Positions 36,356-44,775 of a stretch of DNA of 64,000 bases are shown piece after piece (position 1 is the stretch's first letter; each line of letters opens with the position of its first letter). The position numbers and the translations under genes were made by a program. The stretch spans positions 310,001-374,000 of the forward strand of contig NZ_JAIOAA010000001.1 of assembly GCF_019890675.1 (NCBI RefSeq), given 5' to 3'. The notes beneath the pieces were generated by a model. It searched no databases. It was given only the letters and a program-made list of their open reading frames with translations, and was not told the origin of the DNA. The stretch is from Micromonospora sp. PLK6-60. Lineage in GTDB: Bacteria; Actinomycetota; Actinomycetes; Mycobacteriales; Micromonosporaceae.

Positions 36356-37567
36356 ATGAGCCGAACCGAAGAGCTGCGCCCCGAGGCCGACACAGAGAGC
36401 CAGCCTCCACGCAAGAGCCCGGCCGGTTGGCAGGTGGTGCTGAGCGTGTCGGTGCTCGCTTTGGCGCTCATGGCGGTTCGCTGGTTGCTGGTGGGGCAGG
36501 GCATCCTGTTCGGCTCATCCCGGATAGCGTTGGTCGACATCGTGATCAGCGCGGTGGTGGTGATCACCGGCACCGCGCTGTACCGACGGCGAATCGGGCG
36601 CGCGGCAGAGGCGGACGGCGCGCCGTCCGCGTTGTTGACCACCGCTGTCGCCGTGTTGGGCCTCCCGGCGCTGATCGGTGGGGTGCTGAACCTGGTGGTC
36701 CCTGCCACGCCTGCAGGGCTCCCCCATTCCGCCTGCGCCGGCGTGCAGACCCACAAAGTTCCGTATCGTGCCACGACCGCCGGCCCAAGCGGCAATTTCG
36801 CCCGGTCGGGGCCGGGCCTCAGTTTTCCCCAGTCCGACCGCTTCAACAAGGACTGCATCGTTGGCTTCAGTGGCTACTGCATCGGCGATCCAGTAGACGA
36901 CCCAGTCGTCAAAGGCTGGAAGGACACCCGCTGGCTGTTGGCCGCCCGCCATGACAAGGAACCGACCCGCACGTTGGCTCGATGGCTCTCCGGCGAGCCC
37001 CAGGGTCGGCGATTCGTGTCCAGTTCCTACCTCGCCCCGCAGAGTCCCGACTCCAAACTGCGCTACCTCGACAAGCAGTGCCCCGACGGCCTTCCCCTGC
37101 CGAGCAAGGTGGTCCTCACCCCCGGCGATGCCGTCGACCAGACAACCGGGAAGCCGAAGCCCGGTGTGATCGGCCTGCCAGCCCGCGCGCCGCATGCGTT
37201 CAACATCGGCTTCGCGCTCGCCGTACACGACCCGACGGCGCTGCAGGCCGGCACTGCGCTGCGGCAACTTCATGGCAGCGGAGAGGTGGCACCCGACGGG
37301 ACCGGGCGCGGGGAGTGGGACCCGAGCATCCTCCGCAGCCAACTGCGCAAGAGCCTCGTCACCCCGATCACCGTGACGGTGCTCGCGGTGCCGTGCGTTG
37401 ATCCCCTCACTCCCGCCGCGTCCGACACGGCGGCGACCCTCGGCTACCGGGTGCCCGCGTACTCCGACGGCGTCGTCACGCCCACCACTGCCCCGGAGCT
37501 ACCCGCGGACACGCGGGAGCGCCTGCTCAATCTCGCCTGCGACACCGAGCTCAGCGAGCCCCGGTAA
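36356..37567 (+). CDS. Membrane-anchored protein with large cysteine-containing extracellular part
   Basis: 403 residues, no family recognised. Three hydrophobic helices lie at about 26-46, 60-80 and 100-122, followed by some 280 polar residues, presumably outside the cell. The polar part holds six to seven Cys (for example KDCIVGFSGYCIG and DKQCPDG), suggesting disulfides. It stands alone between a broken gene and the convergent amyloid-motif gene. Confidence 0.6.
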   Translation: MSRTEELRPEADTESQPPRKSPAGWQVVLSVSVLALALMAVRWLLVGQGILFGSSRIALVDIVISAVVVITGTALYRRRIGRAAEADGAPSALLTTAVAVLGLPALIGGVLNLVVPATPAGLPHSACAGVQTHKVPYRATTAGPSGNFARSGPGLSFPQSDRFNKDCIVGFSGYCIGDPVDDPVVKGWKDTRWLLAARHDKEPTRTLARWLSGEPQGRRFVSSSYLAPQSPDSKLRYLDKQCPDGLPLPSKVVLTPGDAVDQTTGKPKPGVIGLPARAPHAFNIGFALAVHDPTALQAGTALRQLHGSGEVAPDGTGRGEWDPSILRSQLRKSLVTPITVTVLAVPCVDPLTPAASDTAATLGYRVPAYSDGVVTPTTAPELPADTRERLLNLACDTELSEPR

Positions 37568-37588
37568 CGGGCGCAGGGACCGGCGTGG

Positions 37589-37987
37589 TCAGCGCCGGGC
37601 GGTGCCGTCGCCGAGGTGGATCCCGCCGTGGACGTCGCGTGCCTGGACGACCGGCCCGTGCACGTCACCGGAGACTGAGTTCGCCACGCCGCCGGCCCCC
37701 TCGGCGATCACCGCGTCGGCCCACGACCATCGCGAACGCAGCTCGGCCGCGAAGGACGGGTCGCGGCGTGACTCGCCGTCCAGCAGGTCGGCGAGACGAC
37801 TCACGGCCTGTGGCGAGGGCTGCGACAGAGCGCGCTCGACAATTTCTCGCGCGGCCGGGTCATGGGACAAGCGGGCCCGCAGAAAATCGATCAGGGACAC
37901 CACCGCCGTCCGCCCGCTCTCGGCCAACTCGGTGGTCGCCCAGGCGACGAGCGTCGTCGCCGCGGTGACCATGACCGGATCTGCCAT
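37589..37987 (-). CDS. Putative cell-death effector with C-terminal RHIM-like amyloid motif
   Basis: 132 residues. The first ~95 form a compact helical domain with a hydrophobic amino-terminal helix (VMVTAATTLVAWATTEL), resembling the small helical execution domains (HeLo/MLKL-like 'Bell' type) found in bacterial amyloid-signalling proteins. The C-terminus (103-126) reads N-SVSGDVHG-PVVQARDVHGG-IHLG, an RHIM-like bacterial amyloid signalling motif of the actinobacterial BASS3 sort. The matching motif (VQARDVYGGVHF) is at residues 28-39 of the NB-ARC/TPR protein at 38951-41365. In such pairs the NLR forms an amyloid template that converts the effector. It diverges from the genes leading to the NLR, across an 83-base gap. 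Effector activity is inference. Confidence 0.7.
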   Translation of the reverse strand: MADPVMVTAATTLVAWATTELAESGRTAVVSLIDFLRARLSHDPAAREIVERALSQPSPQAVSRLADLLDGESRRDPSFAAELRSRWSWADAVIAEGAGGVANSVSGDVHGPVVQARDVHGGIHLGDGTARR

Positions 37988-38070
37988 CCGCCGCCTCCGA
38001 TCGCCGCTGCCATCAAGCGCACTCAATGTTACCCTGAGTGCCGACACGCACACATCTCGGGGAGGTAGGC

Positions 38071-38343
38071 ATGAGCGGGCAGCGCTGGGAAGCGAACCCC
38101 ACCGCCGAGCTGAAGCGCCGCTGGGGCAAGTCCTCACACGAGTTGGGCAACACCTCCGGTGACGGCAGTTGTCCCGATGTGTGGGAACTGAGCAACGGCG
38201 ACGTGGCGGTGATCGGGCAGGACCTCACCGAGACATACCGGGGACGACTGCCCGAAGGAGTCTCGGTGGACCCGGGTGAGCGGCTTATCATCATTCCCCG
38301 ATCGACCATGATCGCGGCGAAGGTGGACATACCTGATGCATGA
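38071..38343 (+). CDS. Small DUF6879-associated protein
   Basis: 90 residues with GGGGAGG before the ATG. Contains RRWGKSSHELGNTSGDGSCP and WELSNGDVAVIGQDLT. This pattern regularly precedes DUF6879 genes in actinobacteria, and it overlaps the DUF6879 gene here by eight bases. No known activity. It is the first of three same-strand genes leading into the NLR. Confidence 0.65.
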   Translation: MSGQRWEANPTAELKRRWGKSSHELGNTSGDGSCPDVWELSNGDVAVIGQDLTETYRGRLPEGVSVDPGERLIIIPRSTMIAAKVDIPDA

Positions 38344-38947
38344 GCTGTTCAACGGCGACACCGGCGAGAGTCTGAGCCTGGAGGACTACTGGGCTGACTT
38401 CGAGAAACGATTCTGGCAGACCAGCGACCCGGGCTTCTGGAAGCTGGAGCGCCAGCAGACCTTCAAGGAACCCGGCGACGAGGGGTGGGAGGCGTTCGCC
38501 GCCGGGCGGTGGGAGGACTCACTGCGGATCCTCGACGGTCGCCGCCCGGAGTTCGAGGATTACTACCGCCGTATCGCCGACAACGGCTTCGCCACTCGCC
38601 GGGCCCGCGTCGTCGAGGAACCCCTGACGCCCTACCTGCAGTGGGAGTTGCACGTGCTGCGGCTGCGCCACGAGTACGGCGGGCTGACCCGGGTGGTGAG
38701 CGTCGACGCGGTGGCGACGGCCGAGTCGCGCGGCCCACTGCCGGAGATCTACACCCTCGGCACCGAGGTGATGTACGAAGCGGTCTACGACGCCGACGGC
38801 GTGCTGGCGTCCGCCCGCCGCTGGCGTGACCCGGAGCTGGTGACACGTTGCCAGGCCTTCATCGAGTCGCTCTATCGACGTGGTGAACCGCTGGATGCCT
38901 TCTTCGGCCGGGCGGTGGCACCGTTGGAGCCTCCTCGCGCGGGGTGA
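38336..38947 (+). CDS. DUF6879-family protein
   Basis: 203 residues. The DUF6879 features are a start with LFNGDTGESLSLEDYWADFE, then RRARVVEEPLTPYLQWELHV in the middle and DAFFGRAVA at the end. It is soluble, with no membrane helix. It overlaps its small partner by eight bases and ends four bases before the GTG of the NLR, so all three are probably one transcript. DUF6879 often sits beside Scr1-type regulators. What it does in an NLR operon is unknown. Confidence 0.7.
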   Translation: MHELFNGDTGESLSLEDYWADFEKRFWQTSDPGFWKLERQQTFKEPGDEGWEAFAAGRWEDSLRILDGRRPEFEDYYRRIADNGFATRRARVVEEPLTPYLQWELHVLRLRHEYGGLTRVVSVDAVATAESRGPLPEIYTLGTEVMYEAVYDADGVLASARRWRDPELVTRCQAFIESLYRRGEPLDAFFGRAVAPLEPPRAG

Positions 38948-38950
38948 ACC

Positions 38951-41365
38951 GTGAACGGGGTCGGGTCTGACGGAGCCGGGCACCCGCCGGCGCACGTGAA
39001 CCGGTCCGAGGTGTCCGGCCCGGCGGAGCTGGTCCAGGCTCGCGACGTGTACGGCGGCGTGCACTTCCACGGCGACGCGGCAGCTCCGGACGTGCCGCAG
39101 CAGCTCCCCGGTGACGTACGCGGCTTCGTCAACCGGGTCGACGAACAACGGGCACTGGACCACTTGCTGTCCGACGGGCACCGCCGCGCCGAGGTCACCC
39201 TGTCGGTGATCACGGGCACGGCCGGTGTCGGCAAGACCGCGCTGGCCCTGCGCTGGGCACACCATGTCCGGCACCGCTTCCCCGACGGGCAGCTCTACGC
39301 CAACCTGCGCGGCTACGACCCCGGCGAACCGGCCCAGCCCGCACAGATCCTCGACCGATTCCTGCGGGCACTGGGCGTACCACCGTCGGCCGTGCCGGTC
39401 GACCTCGACGACCGGGCGGCGCTGTACCGGTCCCGGCTGGCCGGCCGGCGCGTACTGGTGGTGTTGGACAACGCCGCGACGGCCCGGCAGGTGCGCCCGC
39501 TGCTGCCCGGCTCGGATCTGAGCCTGGCGGTGGTAACCAGCCGTAACCTGCTGTCCGGGCTGGCCACCCGCGACGGCGGCCGGCGGCTGACCCTGCGCAT
39601 CCTCGCCGAGGACGACGCGGTCACCCTGCTGCGGGACGTCACCTCGGCCTACCGCAGCGGCGACGACCCCGACGAGTTGACCGAGTTGGCGCGACTCTGC
39701 GCCCGGTTGCCCCTGGCGCTGCGCATCGCGGCCGAGCGGGCGGCGAGCCGGCCGTTCATGCCGCTCGGTGAGCTCATCGAGGACCTGCGCGACGAGTCGG
39801 CGCTGTGGGACGCGCTCACCGCGGAGGAGGGCGAGGAGTCCGACGCGGTCCGTGCGGTCTTCGCCTGGTCCTACCGGGCGCTGAACCCGACGGCGGCCCG
39901 GCTGTTTCGGCTGCTCGGGCTGCACCCCGGCCCGGACCTCACCGTCCCGGCCGCCGCCGCGCTGACCGGCGCGGCGACATCCCGGGTACGTCAGCCGCTG
40001 GACGCGTTGGTCGCCGCGCACCTGCTGGAGCAGAACGCGCCGGGGCGATACGAGCTCCACGACCTGTTGCGCGCCTACGCCGTCGACCAGGTCCGGCACC
40101 TGGAGAGTACGGAGGATCGGCGGGCGGCGCTGAGCCGCCTCCTGGACTGGTATCTGCACACCGCCGACGCGGCGCTGGACCGCACCCTGCCCTTCTACCG
40201 GACCGTACCGTTGGATCCGCCGGCCGACGTCACGCCGTTGGGGTTCGCGACCAGCGGTGACGCGAACGCCTGGTTCGACGCGGAGCGGGACAACCTGGTG
40301 GCTGCCACCCGGGTGGCAGCGGAAGCTGGCCTGCCACGGACCGCCTGGCAACTGGCGGCGCTGCTGCGCAGCGTCTTCATGCACCGCAACGCCTTCGAGA
40401 GCTGGTTCACCACCGCCCGGATCGGGCTGGCAGCGGCCCGCACACTGGACGATCGGCGAGGCCAGGCGGAGGCATTGGAAAGCCTCGGCAAGGCGCACTT
40501 CCAGGCCCGCCAGCTCACCGAGGCGGCCGAACACCATCGGGCCGCGCTGACCATCCGGCGGGAGATCGGCGATGTGCACGGCACGGCGGTGTCGGTCAAC
40601 GCGCTCGGGTTGCTGGGCCTGCGCCACCGGCGGCTCACCGACTCGCTCGCCCACTTCGGCGAAAGCCTGATGATCTTCGAGCAGCTCGGTGATCAGCGCT
40701 GGCGGGCGCTGTTGTTGAGCAACCTCGCCGAGACCCGCTATGAGATCGGCGACCTTCCTGAGGCCGCCGAACTGCTGGAGCAGGCGCTCGCGGTGCAGCG
40801 AAGCATCGACGACCGCGGGCAGGAGGGCAATTCGCTGTTCTTCCTCAGCATGACGCTGCGCGAACTCGGGCGGGTGGACGAGGCCGCCGCAGCGATCGAA
40901 CGGGCGGTGACCATCGCCGAGGAGGACGCCAACCAGGTGTGGTTGGCGCACTGGCTGGTCGAACAAGCTCGGGTGCTGCGCGCCTCGGGCCGGCCGGCCG
41001 AGGCGCTGGAGGCGGTGCACCGCGCGGCCACGATCCAACGCGAACTCGGTGACCGCAGCCGCGAGGCGATGGCGCTGGACGGCGCCGGTGAGGCGTACCG
41101 GGAGCTGGGGCAGGCGGACGAGGCGATTGCCTTCCATCTGCGGGCGGCTGCGGTGCACCGGCAGCTCGGCGACGACTGGCAACTGGCGCTGGCCCTCGAC
41201 CACCTGGCCGCAGCCCTGACGGCGGCCGGTCGCGCCGACGAGGCCGCACCACACCGCGGGGAGGCGTACGCCCTGCTGGGCCGGTTCGCCGACGCCCGGG
41301 CCGTCGCGTTCCGCGAACGCCTCGCCGCGTCTCTGCCAGGAAGGAGTAAACGGCCGCACCGATGA
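38951..41365 (+). CDS. NLR-type NB-ARC/TPR protein with N-terminal amyloid motif
   Basis: 804 residues. Residues 17-41 are an RHIM-like motif (N17; GPAELVQARDVYGGVHFHG), nearly the same as the C-terminal motif of the small protein at 37589-37987. The NB-ARC ATPase follows: Walker A GTAGVGKT at 89-96, VLVVLDNA with Asp near 173, sensor-like VVTSRN near 195, and RLPLALRIAAE (GLPL-type) near 255. A winged-helix region (GLHPGPDLTVPAAAALTG) leads to TPRs from about 450 to 780 with repeating A..HR...I.RE.GD patterns. The design is that of a STAND sensor: TPRs detect a trigger, the ATPase oligomerises and the amyloid motif seeds the effector. The start is GTG. Trigger unknown; phage defence is the likely use. 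Confidence 0.85.
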   Translation: MNGVGSDGAGHPPAHVNRSEVSGPAELVQARDVYGGVHFHGDAAAPDVPQQLPGDVRGFVNRVDEQRALDHLLSDGHRRAEVTLSVITGTAGVGKTALALRWAHHVRHRFPDGQLYANLRGYDPGEPAQPAQILDRFLRALGVPPSAVPVDLDDRAALYRSRLAGRRVLVVLDNAATARQVRPLLPGSDLSLAVVTSRNLLSGLATRDGGRRLTLRILAEDDAVTLLRDVTSAYRSGDDPDELTELARLCARLPLALRIAAERAASRPFMPLGELIEDLRDESALWDALTAEEGEESDAVRAVFAWSYRALNPTAARLFRLLGLHPGPDLTVPAAAALTGAATSRVRQPLDALVAAHLLEQNAPGRYELHDLLRAYAVDQVRHLESTEDRRAALSRLLDWYLHTADAALDRTLPFYRTVPLDPPADVTPLGFATSGDANAWFDAERDNLVAATRVAAEAGLPRTAWQLAALLRSVFMHRNAFESWFTTARIGLAAARTLDDRRGQAEALESLGKAHFQARQLTEAAEHHRAALTIRREIGDVHGTAVSVNALGLLGLRHRRLTDSLAHFGESLMIFEQLGDQRWRALLLSNLAETRYEIGDLPEAAELLEQALAVQRSIDDRGQEGNSLFFLSMTLRELGRVDEAAAAIERAVTIAEEDANQVWLAHWLVEQARVLRASGRPAEALEAVHRAATIQRELGDRSREAMALDGAGEAYRELGQADEAIAFHLRAAAVHRQLGDDWQLALALDHLAAALTAAGRADEAAPHRGEAYALLGRFADARAVAFRERLAASLPGRSKRPHR

Positions 41366-41479
41366 ACAAGCCGTTCGTCATCCAGTCAGGACGATCGGTT
41401 ACTTCCATGCGTTGCGCGACCGTCATAGTGTCGACTGCCTCACGTTCGGTGATCGACCCCGACGGCATGGGAGGGCACC

Positions 41480-42352
41480 TTGGTCATGAGGCGCACCATC
41501 GCCAACTGGTATGCCAACGCGGAGGGTCGGAATTCAGCCGACTTCCGCCAGGACTGGGAGAACGACGACCGGCCTGACCGCACCCCCGATACCTGGCTCG
41601 ACCGATTGAAGCCGTCGGAGCGGCCGGCTGCTGCCCGCCCTTCGGGCCGTTCCGCCCCGGCCTCGCGGAGAAGCAGCCCCGGACGGGTACCCACACAACG
41701 GGACCTGGCGGATGCCGCCCGCGAGCTCCAGGCTCGGATGCGCGGCATCAAGGACACGACGATCGCCCGGCATCTCCGGCAGAGCGGCTGGTCGCACGTC
41801 TCCGCGGAACAGGTTCGTCAGGCGCTGCGTTCCCACCCCGCCCGCTCGAACGCACAGTCCCAGCGACCCGTCACCGTACCGCCCACGCCTGCCACAGCCC
41901 CGCAGTCGACGACGACGAGGACCAAGTCCGGCGGAACCATCACGGTGATCTTTCCGCCTACCAACCCTCCCCCACCGACGAAGAAGTCCAAGGGGAAAAT
42001 CACGGTGACCGCCTCCCCAACCGCGAAACGGAAGCAGACCCGAGCCAGCACTCCTGCTCACGAGCGGCCACCCCTGGCCGAGGTGATCCGCGCCGTCCAG
42101 GCAAGGCATCCGGGCCTGGGCATCAAGCTGTTGGTCCAGGAGGTCAGGGCAGGCGGCTGGCCGGCGGCCACCAGGAAGGAGGTGGAAGCCGCTCGGCAGT
42201 CCTTGCTTTCGACCCCGCCGCCACGAACTCCCGCGACGCTGAAGGCACAGGCATCGGCTTCATCGCTTCGAACCGCGCGAGCCCCGCACCCCGATGCCTG
42301 CTTCGCGTGCGGCGTCGTGCCTTCGCCGCTCGGGACGTGCCGTTGTTCCTGA
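41480..42352 (+). CDS. Protein with two related helical repeats and a C-terminal Cys knuckle
   Basis: 290 residues, family not recognised. Two ~45-residue blocks look like copies of one helical domain: near 74-118 (DLADAARELQARMRGIK...VSAEQVRQAL) and near 197-242 (PLAEVIRAVQARHPGLG...ATRKEVEAARQSL). Between them lies a Pro/Lys/Thr-rich linker with two strand-like pieces (TITVIFPP; KITVTASP). The C-terminus CFACG..CRC could bind zinc. The start is TTG at 41480 (GGGAGG five bases before) or ATG at 41486. Repeated small helical domains suggest DNA binding, but this is a guess. Confidence 0.6.
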   Translation: MVMRRTIANWYANAEGRNSADFRQDWENDDRPDRTPDTWLDRLKPSERPAAARPSGRSAPASRRSSPGRVPTQRDLADAARELQARMRGIKDTTIARHLRQSGWSHVSAEQVRQALRSHPARSNAQSQRPVTVPPTPATAPQSTTTRTKSGGTITVIFPPTNPPPPTKKSKGKITVTASPTAKRKQTRASTPAHERPPLAEVIRAVQARHPGLGIKLLVQEVRAGGWPAATRKEVEAARQSLLSTPPPRTPATLKAQASASSLRTARAPHPDACFACGVVPSPLGTCRCS

Positions 42353-42686
42353 CGCCGATCGCATTCTCATCAACCGGCGCCGGCCTGTCGCGCCAGACTG
42401 GCGTAACGCCCGGTCGTCGTCCTGCAGCTCGGGATCGCGGCCTCGAGCGGCGTCCGGCCGGGGCGGCGGAAACCGCCGGCTCGACCGCGACGCCCGATGG
42501 TGTCAAGGTGCCATCGGCGGGAGCGAATGAACATGACGTGGTCGTCGAGTGACCGTTCGTACCGAGTGGACGGACACTTCTGATCTTCCGGCGGTCAGGC
42601 GCCCCCGCATAGCCTGACTCACTGCGACCGAGCCCGAACCGGCTCGGACCGCCTACCCCACACGCCTCGGCCAAGGAGTTCCCGGC
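42353..42686. other. 334-base gap without a gene
   Basis: No supported reading frame. A short hairpin CCGAGCC-cgaacc-GGCTCGG lies at 42628-42647 and an AAGGAG ribosome site for the next gene at 42673-42678. The region probably holds that gene's promoter; no clear -35/-10 pair was found. Confidence 0.4.
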
Positions 42687-43373
42687 ATGACCTCGGATGC
42701 CCTCGACGGACCGGTTCCGGAAGCAGCCGTACCTGGGCAGCGGGTCCTCGACCTCCTGGACAAGGCGATCGCCGTCCAGAGCCCGTTGGTGCGCAAGAAC
42801 ATCGCCCGGGCCCGCCAGCGGAACCCGGAGGCGAGCCCTGAGCAGGTGATCCGCAACCTGGAGCGGATGTATGTCAGCGCGTTGACCGGAACGGGTGCGG
42901 CAGTTGGCGGGACGGCGGCGGCGCCCGGTGTCGGCACGGGCATCGCGTTGGCGCTGTCGGCCGGCGAGGCGCTCTCCTCCCTCGAACTGAGCGCGCTCTT
43001 CGCGCTCTCGGTCGCCGAGGTCCACGGCGTCGGCATCGACGAGGTCGAGCGCCGCCGGACCATCGTCATGGGCATCATGCTCGGCGGGTCCGGCTCCGCC
43101 ACCATCACCAAGGTCGCCGAGCGCACCGGGCAACACTGGGGACGCCAGGTCGTCGCGAAGGTGCCGCGGGAGACGTTGAAACAGATCAACAAGATCCTGG
43201 GCAAAAACTTCATCACGAAGTACGGGACCAAGCAGGGAATCATCGTGCTCGGCCGGGTGGCGCCGTTCGGGATCGGCGCGCTGGTCGGTGGCGGCGCCAA
43301 TGCCGCCATGGCCACCCTCGCGGTGAAGGCCAGTCGCCGCGCGTTCGGCCCGCCGCCGCCGTCGTGGCCATAA
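42687..43373 (+). CDS. EcsC-like membrane-associated protein
   Basis: 228 residues. After a helical N-terminus comes a Gly/Ala-rich hydrophobic stretch (about 70-110; GTGAAVGGTAAAPGVGTGIA) and a second near 195-215 (GRVAPFGIGALVGGGANAA), with KVPRETLKQINKILGKNFI between. This arrangement recalls EcsC-family proteins, whose function is poorly known. AAGGAG precedes the ATG by 8 bases. It is monocistronic and convergent with the next gene. Confidence 0.55.
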   Translation: MTSDALDGPVPEAAVPGQRVLDLLDKAIAVQSPLVRKNIARARQRNPEASPEQVIRNLERMYVSALTGTGAAVGGTAAAPGVGTGIALALSAGEALSSLELSALFALSVAEVHGVGIDEVERRRTIVMGIMLGGSGSATITKVAERTGQHWGRQVVAKVPRETLKQINKILGKNFITKYGTKQGIIVLGRVAPFGIGALVGGGANAAMATLAVKASRRAFGPPPPSWP

Positions 43374-43392
43374 CCGGGGGTACGCGCTGCCG

Positions 43393-44154
43393 TCAGCCTC
43401 CCGCCGTCCCGTATACGCCTCGCTCCACAACCGATGGCTTGGCCGGGAACTGCGCCAGGCCGGTCCAGTCCTCCAACGCGGCGACGAGGATCTTCTTGAC
43501 CTGAGTCTTCGCCTCCTCCAGCGCAAGGTCGATGAAGCACTGGCATCTCGTCAAATCGTCGCCGTTGACCACGCACAACAGCACCCCGGCTACCTGTAGT
43601 CCTCGGGCGGTGGCGACCATCTTGGCGTCCGGGGGCAGCGGAATGCGGGAGGCGAGTTCGTGGGCGAACGACTGCACGACCCGGTCACCGCCGAGGAGCG
43701 AGGCGAGCCACGCCGCGACCGATCCGACCAGGTCGTGCAGCTTCTTCTTACCGGCCAGGATCGCGGCGGCCAGGCGTGCCAGCAGCGTGCACCGCCGGCG
43801 CCGCCGGCGGTTGAAGAGCCGCTTCCAGGTTTCCTCGGTCACGTACTCCGCGGCCCGGTCCGACACGACCTCGACCCACCCGTCGGTGAGGACCGAGGCG
43901 CAGAACTCGGCGGCCGTCTTGACTCGCTCTCGCTCGCGACGATCCCTGACCGCACCGCCTCGGGGTGCGGCGCTCATGCCGGTGACCTGCCGCCTCGGGC
44001 GTGACGCACGGGTGCTCCCCCGCGCCTTCCTCTCCTTGGGATGCCGTGGGCCCGCCTCCGGCATCCCGTAGTGCCGGTGGCAACGAATCCCCGGGATCCG
44101 TACACGATTCTTGCAGAGGGTGTTGTCCTGGCACCGCGCACGGCACTTCGGCAT
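43393..44154 (-). CDS. Hypothetical protein with N-terminal zinc-knuckle-like motif
   Basis: 253 residues. The first 30 hold a Cys/His cluster, KCRARCQDNTLCKNRV followed by RCHRHYG, a recurring actinobacterial start that looks like a small zinc-binding unit. A basic low-complexity linker (about 35-75) follows. The remainder is helical with a hydrophobic part near 120-150 (LARLAAAILAGKKKLHDLVG). No enzyme motif is recognised. No clear ribosome site is seen. Confidence 0.55.
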   Translation of the reverse strand: MPKCRARCQDNTLCKNRVRIPGIRCHRHYGMPEAGPRHPKERKARGSTRASRPRRQVTGMSAAPRGGAVRDRRERERVKTAAEFCASVLTDGWVEVVSDRAAEYVTEETWKRLFNRRRRRRCTLLARLAAAILAGKKKLHDLVGSVAAWLASLLGGDRVVQSFAHELASRIPLPPDAKMVATARGLQVAGVLLCVVNGDDLTRCQCFIDLALEEAKTQVKKILVAALEDWTGLAQFPAKPSVVERGVYGTAGG

Positions 44155-44338
44155 CTGACGATCATCACCACGTCTGGCCGGAATGACTGTCAGAAGATAT
44201 ACGGATGCGCACTCGCGGTTTTCGGAAGCACGTCGTCTTCACGGCCTCGGCATGGGAATTGCACGAACGTGAATAGCGCGACGTGGTCTTGTAGAGTCAG
44301 GTGTCGTAATTGTTTCCGGTCGCGGTTCCGAAAGGTAG

Positions 44339-44491
44339 TCATGTAGCGGCACCCTGCTCGTGGGCCACGTCCGCAGCGTCGGTGGCGCCGTCGATGAGCC
44401 AGGCGAGCATGCCGCGGTGGCCGACGCGGTCCTCGTTCGCCCGCTGGCCGCCGCAGTGGTGACGGCTTCTCGCGCCTTCATGGCTGCTCAC
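44339..44491 (-). CDS. Possible 50-residue protein downstream of the regulator module, copy 2
   Basis: GTG at 44491 opens 50 codons with actinobacterial third-position bias, ending MLAWLIDGATDAADVAHEQG and a short tail. An overlapping frame with an ATG (MKAREAV) has worse bias. It lies 32 bases after the stop of the small conserved protein on the same strand. There is no good ribosome site, so this remains tentative; it may also be the 3' relic of a longer gene. Confidence 0.35.
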   Translation of the reverse strand: MSSHEGARSRHHCGGQRANEDRVGHRGMLAWLIDGATDAADVAHEQGAAT

Positions 44492-44523
44492 TTTTCACGC
44501 CACAGTCGCGTTACCTTCGCAGC

Positions 44524-44775
44524 TCAGTGGCGCAGGCGGCGGGAGCACTCGCCGTCGTGGCCGTCGCGGAGTACGCAGCGCCGCCCGCCCGGCATCCGCA
44601 GATCGCAGAAAACCCGGTGCCGCAGGAACTGCTCGTCCTCCTCCGAGACGGTCATCTCCCCCGGGTCCATCATCGGCAGTACGGTGATCCACCGGCCGAC
44701 GACCCGGGCCAGGCGCTGCGCGGCCGGCAGGTCGGCGGCGACAACGGGCAGGTGGATCACGTACCGTCCGCTCAC
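44524..44775 (-). CDS. Small conserved protein of the Scr1-type regulator module, copy 2
   Basis: 83 residues from GTG at 44775, which overlaps the TGA of the DivIVA-like gene as GTGA. Core SGRYVIHLPVVAADLPAAQRL and C-terminal HRVFCDLRMPGGRRC..HDGEC match the protein at 12219-12500. Three Cys and several His in the tail are conserved between copies. No known domain. Its position, divergent from an HTH/DUF5753 gene, is kept in both copies, so it likely works with that regulator. Confidence 0.7.
   Translation of the reverse strand: MSGRYVIHLPVVAADLPAAQRLARVVGRWITVLPMMDPGEMTVSEEDEQFLRHRVFCDLRMPGGRRCVLRDGHDGECSRRLRH

Noticed and set aside
41362..41577. A frame whose ATG overlaps the NLR stop as ATGA
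   Set aside because: The overlap looks like translational coupling, but the 71 residues have poor codon bias and run through the ribosome site and start of the next gene.
41900..42040. TITVIFPP and KITVTASP pieces as a second amyloid motif
   Set aside because: They lack the N..G..VQ..GG pattern of the RHIM-like motifs and sit in a Pro/Lys-rich linker; strand-forming character alone is not enough.
44239..44481. An ATG-started 80-codon minus-strand frame
   Set aside because: Ser/Thr/Arg/Pro-rich with weak codon bias; the overlapping GTG-started frame at 44339-44491 has better bias and was listed instead at low confidence.
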